The notes under the pieces are model-generated. The model had not been told where the DNA came from and did not search any database. It saw nothing but the letters and a program-made list of their open reading frames with translations. From positions 555,293 through 619,292 of the forward strand of contig VIIQ02000033.1 in the NCBI GenBank assembly GCA_007449985.2: a stretch of 64,000 bases of DNA, written 5' to 3'. A program made the translations under genes and the position numbers. Positions 40,333 to 51,700 of this stretch are shown here, piece after piece. Numbering within the stretch: the stretch's first letter is position 1; the number at the start of each line of letters is the position of its first letter. The DNA comes from Desmodesmus armatus. Lineage: Eukaryota; Chlorophyta; Chlorophyceae; Sphaeropleales; Scenedesmaceae.

Positions 40333-42483
40333 TCAGCACAGGCAGAAGCGGAGCGGCAGCATATGGTGCTGTTTGGTGATGGTGACTCATCCTCTCAACA
40401 GCCAATTGCAGCATCAGCGCTGCCTGGCGCTGGCTGGCAGGGCAGGGTGTCCGAGTAGTCCAACAGGAGAAGGAAGTGCACCGCATCGCTGCACATGCCC
40501 ATATCTTGTGCACTTTGTACAACATGTGTGACATGCAAGCAGGCTATTTACTGGCAGCGTCATCAACAACCAACAACAGGGTGACTTTAGGCAGTGACAG
40601 TGGCACGAGGCGTCAACACAGGCTAGCAGGGCTTCAGGCACTCTGGGCTTTTGTTTGGCCAGATAGGCCAACATGGAAGGTGCTCTGCCACAATTGTGGT
40701 GATGGCGGATCCAAGGCAGTGATGCATCCCTGTTGGCGCACTCTTGCCATGTGGGAGGCAGCAGTGCAAGGACTGCTTGGGCCCAAGTCAGTGCGAGACC
40801 TTAGGGCCTAGGCGCGCCTGCAGCTGCCGCCCTGAGGCTGTGTGCTGCACACACCTCGTGTGCTGTCCCCACAGGTATTGCACTGCTGCCCTGTGGCGCC
40901 CTGCCCAGTGGTGGGAAATGCAGTGTCATGGCACGGCTGGCTCGGCCCTGTGTCAATTGGTGCAGCCATGCATGAGTGATCTGTGTTCCGTGTTCCGTGT
41001 TTTGTGAACAATATGACGGGCTACTAGTAGCACCATCAGCTTTGGCCACACAACATGGGTTGTATAGCACTTCGGCCCAAGCGTCTTGGGCGTGTCTGGC
41101 AGATCTGTCGCGCTGCTCAATAAACACTTTTGGCTGCTGCGTGTGTCAATGCTGTGGCTGCTGCACCAGCCACTGTGCGACCTGCTTTCTATTGGGTGTT
41201 TACTTTCAGCATCCCTTTACGGCTGTGCACGGTTGCGGTTTTGGGTGTGATTCAATTCACACACACAGGTGAACCCCGGTGCCCGATGCAGTCGTTGCAG
41301 GGCCCTGCTACAGCTGTGTTGGGCTGTGGGTGCTTCGAATGTGGACGCGCATCAGCGCTGCCTACGTCGGGGGGCAGAGATTGGTGGGACAGCCTTGTTC
41401 AACAAGCCACAGCTGACGGGGTGTGCATTTGCGTGCACACACAATGTGCACTGCGGTGGCCGTGCCTGGTCCAGGCAGCATGCAGCTTACCATCTGCAAG
41501 CCCTGTCTAGTGACAAGTGAGCGCCTGCTGCTGGGTTGCGCGTGTTGTGCAATGAATACTTTGCAGCAACACATTGGGCATGGATTTCGCAGTGTACAGG
41601 GTGGCGCAGGCACACTCTTGCAACACGTGTGCTGTGCAGCGCTGTGCACTGATTGGGCACACGCTGGACGGCGTGATTTGGGGACTTGTGTGCTGGGTGA
41701 GGGCCTAGAGTTAATGACATTACCTTCACTGGCTTGGTGCGGTGTCAGGTTTTGACCTCACATTTACAGCGAGGAATGCAGGCAAGTGCCAAACGCGTAA
41801 CGTTCCTAGCACTACACCATGACGATCAGCTTATCTGGTGGCAGTCTGTCAGTGCTGGGTGTGCTGTGCTGGGAGTGGTGTGACACATGCAGGCAGCACA
41901 TGCATGGTGGGGCATGGCCCATGGTTGTGAACCCTAGTGTGCATTTTCATCCGAGTGTGTTTGGCCGTAGCAGGAGCTGCACGTGTGGTGTCTACAGGTA
42001 GACGGGGTATCGGCATGTTTCGTTGGCAGACCATTCATCCCTGGCAAGGCCAGATTCTGGCCGCCAGATGGTCAGGCCAGGGCGATAAGGGTCCCGCAGG
42101 CTTTAGAGACGTAAGGGTCCTGCAGGCAATGCCGCTCAGATTACGTCATGGCATGTCTGGCCGCTGCTGCATGATGCACCGCTGGCACCGTAGGTCAGTA
42201 AGAAAGTTGTGGGATGAAACAACACTTGATTTGAGCCTGGGTGCTTGCCTCTGTTGACAAGTTCTGGACTGCATTGTGCTTGACCTGCATGTATCATGCT
42301 GGTTTTCCTTTGTGTCTGTGTGCTGGCCCTGTCGGAGTGGCATACCCACCTAGCAGGATTTGTAACTAAAAACTGTTGAACAACTCAATTCGTGTAGGGA
42401 GTAGACACATTCATGCTCCTCTATCAAGAATTACTATGCAGTACTGCGGTACTGCAGTGCTCCCCTAGTACAATGTGCTGCAG
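40333..42483. other. Spacer with unassigned fragments
   Basis: No gene supported. A protein-like stretch at 41270-41520 (NPGARCSRCRALL, then RRGAEIGGTALFNKPQ) has two close CxxC-type cysteines but no start, splice partner or recognised family. A variant of the AACGTTTCCTGGCACTAC dispersed repeat lies near 41798-41815. Confidence 0.4.
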
Positions 42484-42735
42484 AAGGCAGTGAGATCTCA
42501 AAGGTTGCCCCATCACAACTTGGCTCTATCTTACGTCGGGACGTTGACCCAAAACAGCTTACCTTCGCCAGAGACTCTGAGAGTGAGGTCAAGGTTTTTG
42601 TGGACCCGTTGCCAACCATCTGGGGCATGCATGTCTTGGCAAAGTCTGTGTTTTACCCCCAAATTGCCTGTTTACTTGGTGTCACTCAAGTCTGCTCAAA
42701 TCTGCATGCATCTTTCTGTCCAAAGTTGGTGATCC
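42484..42735 (+). other. Possible unassigned exon
   Basis: An open stretch after a CTGCAG acceptor, ending at a GTGAGATC donor. It reads SEISKVAPSQLGSILRRDVD, then FARDSESEVKVFVDPLPTIW and CLLGVTQVCSNLHA. It is AT-richer than the neighbouring genes. It could be an upstream exon of the oxygenase gene or a mobile-element remnant. A second such stretch at about 42977-43120 reads CDLCRQVKTHDTTWDPASVK and DPPMVAEERLDAMAHISD. Family unknown. Confidence 0.35.
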
Positions 42736-43125
42736 AAGTGAGATCACTCCTCACTGAGCAACAACTCATTGCTGTTGGTGTCGCTTTCTGCGTTTCTCGT
42801 GTGCTGCTGTTCATCAAATATTACAGCGACATAGTCCATTCCCATTCATGGACCCGGAGAGTTTGGCAGTAGCAGTGCGGCAGTAGCAGCCGAGGTTGTC
42901 TTTTTGGCAGTGTATGCGGCTGATCTCCCCAGTTTCTCGTCGCTTTCAGAGTTTCTGGATTGCAGTCAATCTCAGTGAATGTCTGGATGCGACCTGTGCC
43001 GCCAAGTCAAGACGCATGACACCACATGGGACCCTGCATCAGTCAAGGTCGGTCGTGACCCGCCAATGGTTGCAGAGGAACGTCTAGATGCAATGGCTCA
43101 CATCTCAGATGTTTTGTTTGTGTAG

Positions 43126-44491
43126 GTGTCTCTGAATGTGGCGCTGGACGGCTGTATTGTGCCAACGACAGCAGGTGGTGCACGGGTGGACTATGCTCAC
43201 CTGGTGAGTCAGTGGCCCAGACTGCCTGCAGCATAGTCACACATGTTGAGCAGGGCGGCAGCGGCAGTGGCAGCAGGAGCAGGGAAGGAATGTGTAGTCC
43301 GGACTGTGGATTATGAATGAGGTCTGTAAAGGTCAGCAGGCATGCTCTGGTGCCAGATTGGGGTGTGCGCCATCGCTCCTGTAGATGAGCCAGGACCCTT
43401 GCCGCTGACATGCAAGGCCGCCCTCCCACATGTTGTGCCGTCCAAGATTCAAGGTAACCTTGCTGCTCTGCCCTGCAGCATCCCCAATGTGTTACTCTGG
43501 CTACACCTCTTGCGATATAGTGCACAACAGCGCAGCTGCAGCTGCATCACAAACCATCTCATATCTGCAAAATGCCATTCGCGGTGCACTGCTCACTGAT
43601 GGAGGGCATTGCTACCGGTGCGCTGTAACACACAACATACATGTATGTACGAACACAGGTGGTGCTAGACAACTTTCTGGATGAGCCCACCCGGTCTGGC
43701 CTGCTAGAAGCCATCACTGCCCCCGGCTGGCAGGGGCCCAGCCCCCCTGAGCCAAAGTGGGAGAGGCGCACGGCTGATGCAGCAGAGCGGGCCCCCACAT
43801 GGGGCCTGCAGAGCGCTGTGCTGGCAGGCCTAGCTGCAGGAGACCTGCCTGCCAAGCTGGAGGTGCAAAGCAGGCTGTGCAAGCTGTGAGTGGGGTGGGT
43901 GTGGGGTCGCCAGGGCGGGATGACGAGGGGGGGGGGGGTGATTGCTGTTGACGGAAGGTCTGCTGCTGGTATCATTACACTGCGCCCTGAAAGCTGCACA
44001 AATAGGGACCACCTTTTGAAGTGTGACCTGTGCGGATGAAAGGACAGGTCAGCCAAACTAGGCAATGGGTGGCTGGAAACCCGGCACGACTTGGGACACT
44101 TTTTTTTCTGAGATGCCTGTCTGTCCCTTGGGCCAGTGGGAGCCCCTGCCAGTCTAACATTGGGGCGATCTTGCCACCAACTTTTCAGCTGTTTATTATG
44201 GTTGTACGGCAGGTGCATCTCACCCTTCATGTTGTTGTGTAACACGCATGCTCAGTCTGGGTGGCTGTTGCACACATGTCACCTCCTTGCTAACCTGTCA
44301 GTGTGTAGGCCTGCCAGCAGACTGTCATCACGCCCACCAGTTTGCTCTAATGACTCACTTGTATGTTCTCCTGCTGCTCACATAAACCTGCTTCCCTCTG
44401 CTGCTGCTGCCCTTCAGTTACCCTGACATGCTGATTGCCCACATGCCGTCAGAGCAGATACAGTTGGGGCTGCAGCCGCCTTGTGAAGGAT

Positions 44492-44544
<53 letters not shown>

Positions 44545-46373
44545 GCAGCAGCAGGAGCAGCAGGAGCAGGAGCTGCCACAGCAGCAGAAACAAGCTGCCA
44601 GCCACACCAAGGTGCAGGAGCACTGCAACAGCAGTCACGGCAGCCACAAACACACCAACAGCAGCCACAGGAGCTGGAGCAGCAGCAGGAGCAGCAACAG
44701 CCGCCGGGTATCGACTGTTCATGGCTGCTTGCCAACGCTGCAGTGTATGGTGACAGCTTCAGCTGGCATGTTGATGCAGACCCCCAGGTCTTCCCTGAGC
44801 CTAGCAGCTGGACACAACAGTACGGATTGTACTGCAACAGGTGAGGGTGCTGAGTGTGCCGTCTTGATGGCCTGCGCAGAGGGATGGGAGGGGGGGGGGG
44901 TATTAACAACCTTGCATGTTGTTCCCAGGGCCGGCGCTGGGTGGTTGTGGTTTGCACAAGGTGCAAAGGCTGGGTGCGTTGTGGCATGCAAGGTGTCACA
45001 TCCTATGGCATGCAAAGTGTCACATTCTTCAGTTGGTGCCGGTCAGCGTCGTGCAGCACATGCAAACAATCCTGGAAATCTTGCTGGTGGTGCCTTGTGG
45101 GTGTTCACCACACACCATGCATTACACTGCTCTATACTCTTCTTGGTTGCTCACTTTTTCCTGCAATTGGTATTCGCTTCACTTTGCCCCCAAAACAAAA
45201 CAATTCATGTTTTTTGGCTTTGTCATTGTGTTCAGGGAGCCTGGGAAGCCTTTGTTTGTTTCCCTGCTGGTGTACCTTGACAAGGAGTGGCCCAGGGAGA
45301 GCGATGCCGAGACACTTTTCCTGGATATTATGACTGACACAGGTGAGTTCAGGCCTGACTTGTTGCACTATGACCAAACATGGCTTTATGGTCTGGGGTG
45401 GTAGGCAACATGGTGCATGCAATATGGTCCTATCGTGCTACTGACAGGCGTCTTCATGCAATGCTTGCGCACACTTTTTCAAACGATGTCAAACGACATA
45501 CTGCACGACCAAGATGCAGGCTCAAACACTCCATGTACGGCATGGTCGATTGTTGTTTTCATGTTGTCGTGAGCGAGGGTTATACTTTGAGGCACACCAA
45601 CAGCTGACAACATAGCACCAGACGCAGCTTGGAGGGATGAGCATCTCTCGATGCTGTTGCCAATAGGTTGGGTAACAAAGGGGGGGGGGTAAGCAGGTCC
45701 GGTGCCAACTAACTTGGTGTCGTCAGAGGGCTTTGGCTTGATGCAGTCCACCCATGAATGGGTAACGCTTCAGTTGAAGCTGATACGCCGTGTGCGTTTA
45801 AGGGGGGTGGAGCGAGGAGCGACACCACGTCTGGAGGTAGCTTAGGGGGGGGGGTTAGCGACTGAGTTCTGGCCAGATCTGCAGTAAAACAGTGCTGGGA
45901 GGGGGGGGGAGCACTTTGGCCCCTGAAACCATCCCCGCCCCCCACCGAGGGGGGGGGGGGGGGAGCAACTCCATCCCTGACCCAAACGAACACAGTGTAT
46001 CAGCTTCAAACAAACGTTACCCCATGCAGGTTGCAACATGTGTCGAGCTCTGAGAGTTCACCATGCTGGTGTTGCGGTGCATGCAGGGGTGTTTGTGCGG
46101 CCGAAGCCTTATCGGGTGGTGTTGATGGACCAAGACGTGGCTCACCGCCTATCTACGCCCTCAGCAACAACAAACAAGCCACGTTACAGCCTTGTGTGGA
46201 AGCTTGTCATGCTGCCAAAAGCACAACCCTTCCTTGGCCAACCATCGGCCATCGATGCATGCATAACAGGAGCGAGCACAGCGCGCAAGGAGTGGGGTCA
46301 ACCTGTCTACTTTGGCTCAGCTGCACATGTGTTGCGTGCTGCCAAGAACGCTGCAGCGGCATCAAAGGCATAA
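43126..46373 (+). CDS. 2-oxoglutarate/Fe(II)-dependent oxygenase (5' end unresolved)
   Basis: Exons 43126-43203, 43659-43885, 44418-44840, 45236-45342 and 46087-46373 join in phase to 373 residues. VVLDNFLDEPTRSGLLEAI opens the fold. SFSWHVDADPQVFP carries the HxD iron ligands. GKPLFVSLLVYLDKEWP gives a core strand. DQDVAHRLSTPS supplies the distal His, and PRYSLVWKLVML the Arg that binds 2-oxoglutarate. The layout is that of the prolyl-4-hydroxylase-like superfamily, which hydroxylates proteins or small molecules with O2, iron and 2-oxoglutarate. Ala and Gln runs coded by CAG repeats are inserted before the HxD. No Met precedes the first supported exon, so upstream exons are missing from the model; the stretch at 42484 is one candidate. 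The substrate is unknown. Confidence 0.72.
44492..44561 (+). repeat. Interrupted CAG/CAA tract in the oxygenase gene
   Basis: About 70 bases of CAG with CAA interruptions, translated as Ala (GCA/GCAA-frame) in the oxygenase exon. Length change in multiples of three would alter a loop before the iron-binding strand. Confidence 0.9.
45945..45963 (+). repeat. G-rich tracts in the last oxygenase intron
   Basis: A G run near 45950-45963, with others near 45844-45853 and 45900-45909, inside the 45343-46086 intron. It is a G-quadruplex-prone, sequencing-sensitive stretch. Confidence 0.7.
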
Positions 46374-46429
46374 GTAACTATGACACAGCGTGCAGCACAA
46401 CACGCAGGAAGTGGATACCAAGCAAAAGC

Positions 46430-46880
46430 ACAGCTCCGTGGAGATGCTGACAAGGGGAGTTCAGGCCGCAGCAGTGGCAGCTGATCAGGCAACCACTTCA
46501 ATGTTTTGGATGATGTGGCAATGCATGATGTTGTTGAGGTGCACCACAGTTGAGACCTGCAACAAGTCATGCAGCTGTTGGCAGGGAGGGCAGCCAATCA
46601 CCCCCAAATTGCATCGCCTATGGATTCACCTGCGTTTGCAAATGCAAGAGTCTATCTGGGTGGTTTGGTGCACCAGCGACAGCCAGCCAATCAACAGCAA
46701 TGCTATCAACCAAAGGGTTGAAAGGTTGAAGACAACATTACGGCAGCTTGGGACAATGGCACTGGTACAGCAACAGCAGTTGCCTCCGCCAGACAGCTAT
46801 CAGGTTGAGTCCCTGTCTCACCTGTTTCAAACAAGTTGTGCATGGTGTATGCCAACGGAATGGTGGGTTGGCTTCTAAGG
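46430..46880 (+). mobile_element. LINE relic 1 (scrambled C-terminal fragments)
   Basis: LHRLWIHLRLQMQESIWVVW and the following INSNAINQRVERLKTTLRQL match the LINE at 52.9-60.8 kb (LQQLWTYLRLLLLESFWVVR, VAVIHRFRAALQQQ). LPPPDSYQVESLSHLF matches LPTPDNYQLESLSHLF, but in the relic it comes after the first segment, the reverse of the intact order. It is a rearranged, non-functional fragment in plus orientation. Confidence 0.75.
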
Positions 46881-47059
46881 TTTGCGGCTTGTGAATGGTG
46901 ACTTGTGTCTTGACAATGTTGTTGGCATGTTACATGTGGATGGTGAGTCATTAAGCCGGTCCATGGGCCTCGCCATATTGGGGCAAACATGGACTGTGGG
47001 GTGTGGAAGCACAACAACAGCAATTACAACAGCAACAGCAGCACGAGCAGCCCCAACAC

Positions 47060-47850
47060 AGCCAGGGTGAGGGTGGGGCTGGGAAAGCACAGCAACAACG
47101 GCAACAGCAGCAGCAGCACTGCAACCATCTTGAGTCCCTATCCTACAAGTTGATGCAGTGCCGGTGGCGGCTGCCTTGTGGGGTTGGTTTGCTTGGGTGT
47201 GGCAACGGGTGCAGCCGGGTTCTCCGGTTGACTGCTGCTACTGAAGTTAATATTTTTATTTGAAGTGATCAGTTACATTGGGCGGGACCAAGCAACCGGT
47301 GGTTCACTCCATAAAAAGATCCAGCGGGAGGATGGGGCAACCTGTTGTGACACCCACCCCACGGCACCCCGTGTGCAGGGGACACCATCGCAGGGCCGTG
47401 CAGACAGCTCCGTGAGAAGCAGCCCCGAAGGGCATCCAGGGCCTGTACTGAAGTTAATATGGGTGGCGCGGTCCTCTCGTGAAGGCCACCCTTACAACAG
47501 TGCCTCTGTGATCCACAGGTTGAGGGCAGCATTGCGGCAGCAACCGTCGTAGGAATGGGTTACGACTCAGGGGGACACCCCCCTCAACTATGGGGTGCCT
47601 TTGTCTTGGCTATGGGGCCGCAACCCGGAGCTGCTGCCTGAGGATTCGCCGCTAAATGGCAACAGCCGGGGGTGCTGTATGCAATGGAGGATGGCACGGC
47701 GCCCCGGCTTGTGCTGCCTGGGGTCTCATACCGGCTGGGTGATGTGGGCTGACCTGATAACCACCATCTTGAGTTGGGGCACCACCACCCTCACCACATG
47801 GTTATGTGAACAACGCTTGTGTAGCGCAGCGTGCACGTAGCAGACACCAG
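47060..47850 (+). mobile_element. LINE relic 2 (3' part of ORF2)
   Basis: HLESLSYKLMQC, EGHPYNSASVIHRLRAALRQ and GVPLSWLWGRNPELLPE follow the order of the intact element (QLESLSHLFVQC, EGRPYSSVAVIHRFRAALQQ, GVPLSWLRGRNPVLSPE), but in different frames with internal deletions. A decayed, 5'-truncated copy in plus orientation. Confidence 0.8.
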
Positions 47851-48168
47851 GGCTCAACCATGCACATGCTTACGTCTAAGTTTGCTATTACATCCGAAAC
47901 CCCCGGCAACTACTAACCATGCCAACTAGCAAGTCGCGGCTGTGGGCGGGACAAATTACCTCCTTCAACCTCCTGCTGCCTGGTGTTTTTCTTAGTGAAG
48001 GTTTTATTTTACTTGCAGGGCGGACGCCTTGTGTTGCATTGCCTTGCCGTGTGGTAAGCTAGCCCGGTTGCCCAGGGCTGTTTTGTGCCACCTTAAATAG
48101 TCTCTTTATTGGGGCGGCTGGCTCCTGCCAGTCGGGTGTGTGCAGCCTCGTGCTATAATTTTTTTCAG

Positions 48169-48480
48169 GGTGAGCAAGTTACAAGAGCAACAGAAGCTAC
48201 CCCTCAAAGGCTCTGGCAAGAGGATGGCACAACCTGACCGGCGCCACCCTGTGAAGGGGCAAACCACCACCGTCACCACATGGTCAATTGAGCGGCGCAT
48301 TGCAGCGCAGCCTGCTGAAAGCAGACACCAAGGCTCCACCACGCACCCGCAAGTTGTCTACGACAGTCACTGCCGGCTGTGACGCAGGCGGTAATGCAGA
48401 AACTATACAAAAGCATAGTGACACCGCACGGCTACTAAACTCGCCTGGAAAGGAACGCCGCACAAAGCGGCACAAGGTCT
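48169..48480 (-). mobile_element. LINE 3'-UTR fragment
   Basis: GAGCAAGTTACAAGAGC and the following roughly 170 bp match the 3' UTR of the full LINE (52935-53095) and the fragment at 62620. A T-run just before it (48158-48164) would be the poly(A) tail of a minus-strand insertion. Confidence 0.75.
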
Positions 48481-48587
48481 AAGTCACTAGCAACCCCTGC
48501 CGGGGTGCACACACCAACCTTGGCTGGCAGCATGAACCGGCCCCCCAAAGTATGCAGAAACCACTCACCACCCGTCCAGGGACCCCC

Positions 48588-48792
48588 ACTCCTATAGCAC
48601 GCCAAGGAGGTGTGTGGGTTCAAGTCCCATGCTTTGTTTGGTCCAGGAGTTGGGCACCTCTTGGTATAGGGTGTGCGGCGTCCCTCATCAGTGAGGCTTT
48701 GCCTCCGGCCCCCGGCAGTAGAGTTTACTCGGCTGAGTTGTGTGTGGCCAGCCGGTGAGGGGTGCGCCCCCCTTGGAACCTTCAAAAAAAAA
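48588..48792 (+). mobile_element. SINE-like element, copy 2, at the satellite edge
   Basis: Same family as 19612-19848. Shared blocks are GGAGGTGTGTGGGTTCAA, CCCATGCTTT, GGGCACCTC-TGGTATAGG, GTGAGGCT-TGCCTC and GTGTGTGGCCAGCC. GGGTTCAAGTCCC is the B box. It ends in an A9 tail (48784-48792) that abuts the first satellite monomer. Confidence 0.6.
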
Positions 48793-51700
48793 GTCTCTTC
48801 ACACATGCCAACATGCACCCGAATTGGTTCAGAGTCCGCCGCGTAGCGTTGGTTGGTTGTCGGCGGATGACCCACCATGGTGCGCAGTGGTTGCGGTCCG
48901 CAAAAATCATCTGGATGGATGATATGAAAGAAAACATTAGTCTCTTCACACATGCCAACATGCACCCCAATTGGTTCAGAGTCCGGCGCGTAGCGTTGGT
49001 TGGTTGTCGGCGGATGACCCACCATGGTGCGCAGTGGTTGCGGTCCGCAAAAATCATCTGGATGGATGATATGAAAGAAAACATTAGTCTTTTCACACAT
49101 GCCAACATGCACCCCAATTGGTTCAGAGTCCGGCGCGTAGCGTTGGTTGGTTGTCGGCGGATGACCCACCATGGTGCGCAGTGGTTGCGGTCCGCAAAAA
49201 TCATCTGGATGGATGTTATGAAAGACAAAACTAGTCTCTTCACACATGCCAACATGCACCCCAATTGGTTCAGAGTCCGGCGCGTAGCGTTGGTGGGTTG
49301 TCGGCGGATGACCCACCATAACGCGCAGTGGTTGCGGTCCGCAAAAATCATCTGGATGGATGTTATGAAAGACAAAACTAGTCTCTTCACACATGCCAAC
49401 ATGCACCCCAATTGGTTCAGAGTCCGGCGCGTAGCGTTGGTTGGTTGTCTTTTTTGGGGGGGGGGGCTCGGTTGGTTGTCGGCGGATGACCCACCATGGT
49501 GCGCAGTGGTTGCGGTCCGCAACAATCATTTGGATGGATGATATGAAAGAAAACATTAGTCTCTTCACACATGCCAACATGCACCCCAATTGGTTCAGAG
49601 TCCGGCGCGTAGCGTTGGTTGGTTGTCGGCGGATGACCCACCATGGTGCGCAGTGGTTGCGGTCCGCAAAAATCATCTGGATGGATGTTATGAAAGACAA
49701 AAATAGTCTCTTCACACATGCCAACATGCACCCCAATTGGTTGAGAGTCCGGCGCGTAGCGTTGGTTGGTTGTCGGCGGATGACCCACCATGGTGCGCAG
49801 TGGTTGCGGTCCGCAAAAATCATCTGGATGGATGTAATGAAAGACAAAAATAGTCTCTTCACACATGCCAACATGCACCCCAATTGGTTCAGAGTCCGGC
49901 GCGTAGCGTTGGTTGGTTGTCTTTTTTTGGGGGGGGGGGGGCTCGGTTGGTTGTCGGCGGATGACCCACCATGGTGCGCAGTGGTTGCGGTCCGCAACAA
50001 TCATCTGGATGGATGTAATGAAAGACAAAAATAGTCTCTTCACACATGCCAACATGCACCCCAATTGGTTTAGAGTCCGGCGCGTAGCGTTGGTTGGTTG
50101 TCGGCGGATGACCCACCATGGTGCGCAGTGGTTGCGGTCCGCAAAAAACATCTGGATGGATGTTATGAAAGACAAAAATAGTCTCTTCACACATGCCAAC
50201 ATGCACCCCAATTGGTTGAGAGTCCGGCGCGTAGCGTTGGTTGGTTGTCGGCGGATGACCCACCATGGTGCGCAGTGGTTGCGGTCCGCAAAAATCATCT
50301 GGATGGATGATATGAAAGAAAACATTAGTCTCTTCACACATGCCAACATGCACCCCAATTGGTTCAGAGTCCGGCGCGTAGCGTTGGTTGGTTGTCGGCG
50401 GATGACCCACCATGGTGCGCAGTGGTTGCGGTCCGCAAAAATCATCTGGATGGATGTTATGAAAGACAAAACTAGTCTCTTCACACATGCCAACATGCAC
50501 CCCAATTGGTTCAGAGTCCGGCGCGTAGCGGTCCGCAAAAATCATCTGGATGGATGTTATGAAAGACAAATTTAGTCTCTTCACACATGCCAACATGCAC
50601 CCCCCAATTGGTTGAGAGTCCGGCGCGTAGCGTTGGTTGGTTGTCGGCGGATGACCCACCATGGTGCGCAGTGGTTGCGGTCCGCAAAAATCATCTGGAT
50701 GGATGATATGAAAGACAAAATTTGTCTCTTCACACATGCCAACATGCACCCGAATTGGTTCAGAGTCCGGCGCGTAGCGTTGGTTGGTTGTCGGCGGATG
50801 ACCCACCATGGTGCGCAGTGGTTGCGGTCCGCAAAAATCATCTGGATGGATGTTATGAAAGACAAAAATAGTCTCTTCACACATGCCAACATGCACCCCA
50901 ATTGGTTCAGAGTCCGGCGCGTAGCGTTGGTGGGTTGTCGGCGGATGACCCACCATGGTGCGCAGTGGTTGCGGTCCGCAAAAATCATCTGGATGGATGA
51001 TATGAAAGAAAACATTAGTCTCTTCACACATGCCAACATGCACCCGAATTGGTTCAGAGTCCGGCGCGTAGCGTTGGTTGGTTGTCGGCGGATGACCCAC
51101 CATGGTGCGCAGTGGTTGCGGTCCGCAAAAATCATCTGGATGGATGTTATGAAAGACAAAAATAGTCTCTTCACACATGCCAACATGCACCCCAATTGGT
51201 TCAGAGTCCGGCGCGTAGCGTTGGTGGGTTGTCGGCGGATGACCCACCATAACGCGCAGTGGTTGCGGTCCGCAAAAATCATCAGGATGGATGTAATGAA
51301 AGACAAAAATAGTCTCTTCACACATGCCAACATGCACCCCAATTGGTTCAGAGTCCGGCGCGTAGCGTTGGTTGGTTGTCTTTTTTGGGGGGGGGGGGGG
51401 GCTCGGTTGGTTGTCGGCGGATGACCCACCATGGTGCGCAGTGGTTGCGGTCCGCAACAATCATCTAGATGGATGTAATGAAAGACAAAAATAGTCTCTT
51501 CACACATGCCAACATGCACCCCAATTGGTTCAGAGTCCGGCGCGTAGCGTTGGTTGGTTGTCGGCGGATGACCCACCATGGTGCGCAGTGGTTGCGGTCC
51601 GCAAAAAATCATCTGGATGGATGATATGAAAGAAAACATTAGTCTCTTCACACATGCCAACATGCACCCCAATTGGTTCAGAGTCCGGCGCGTAGCGTTG

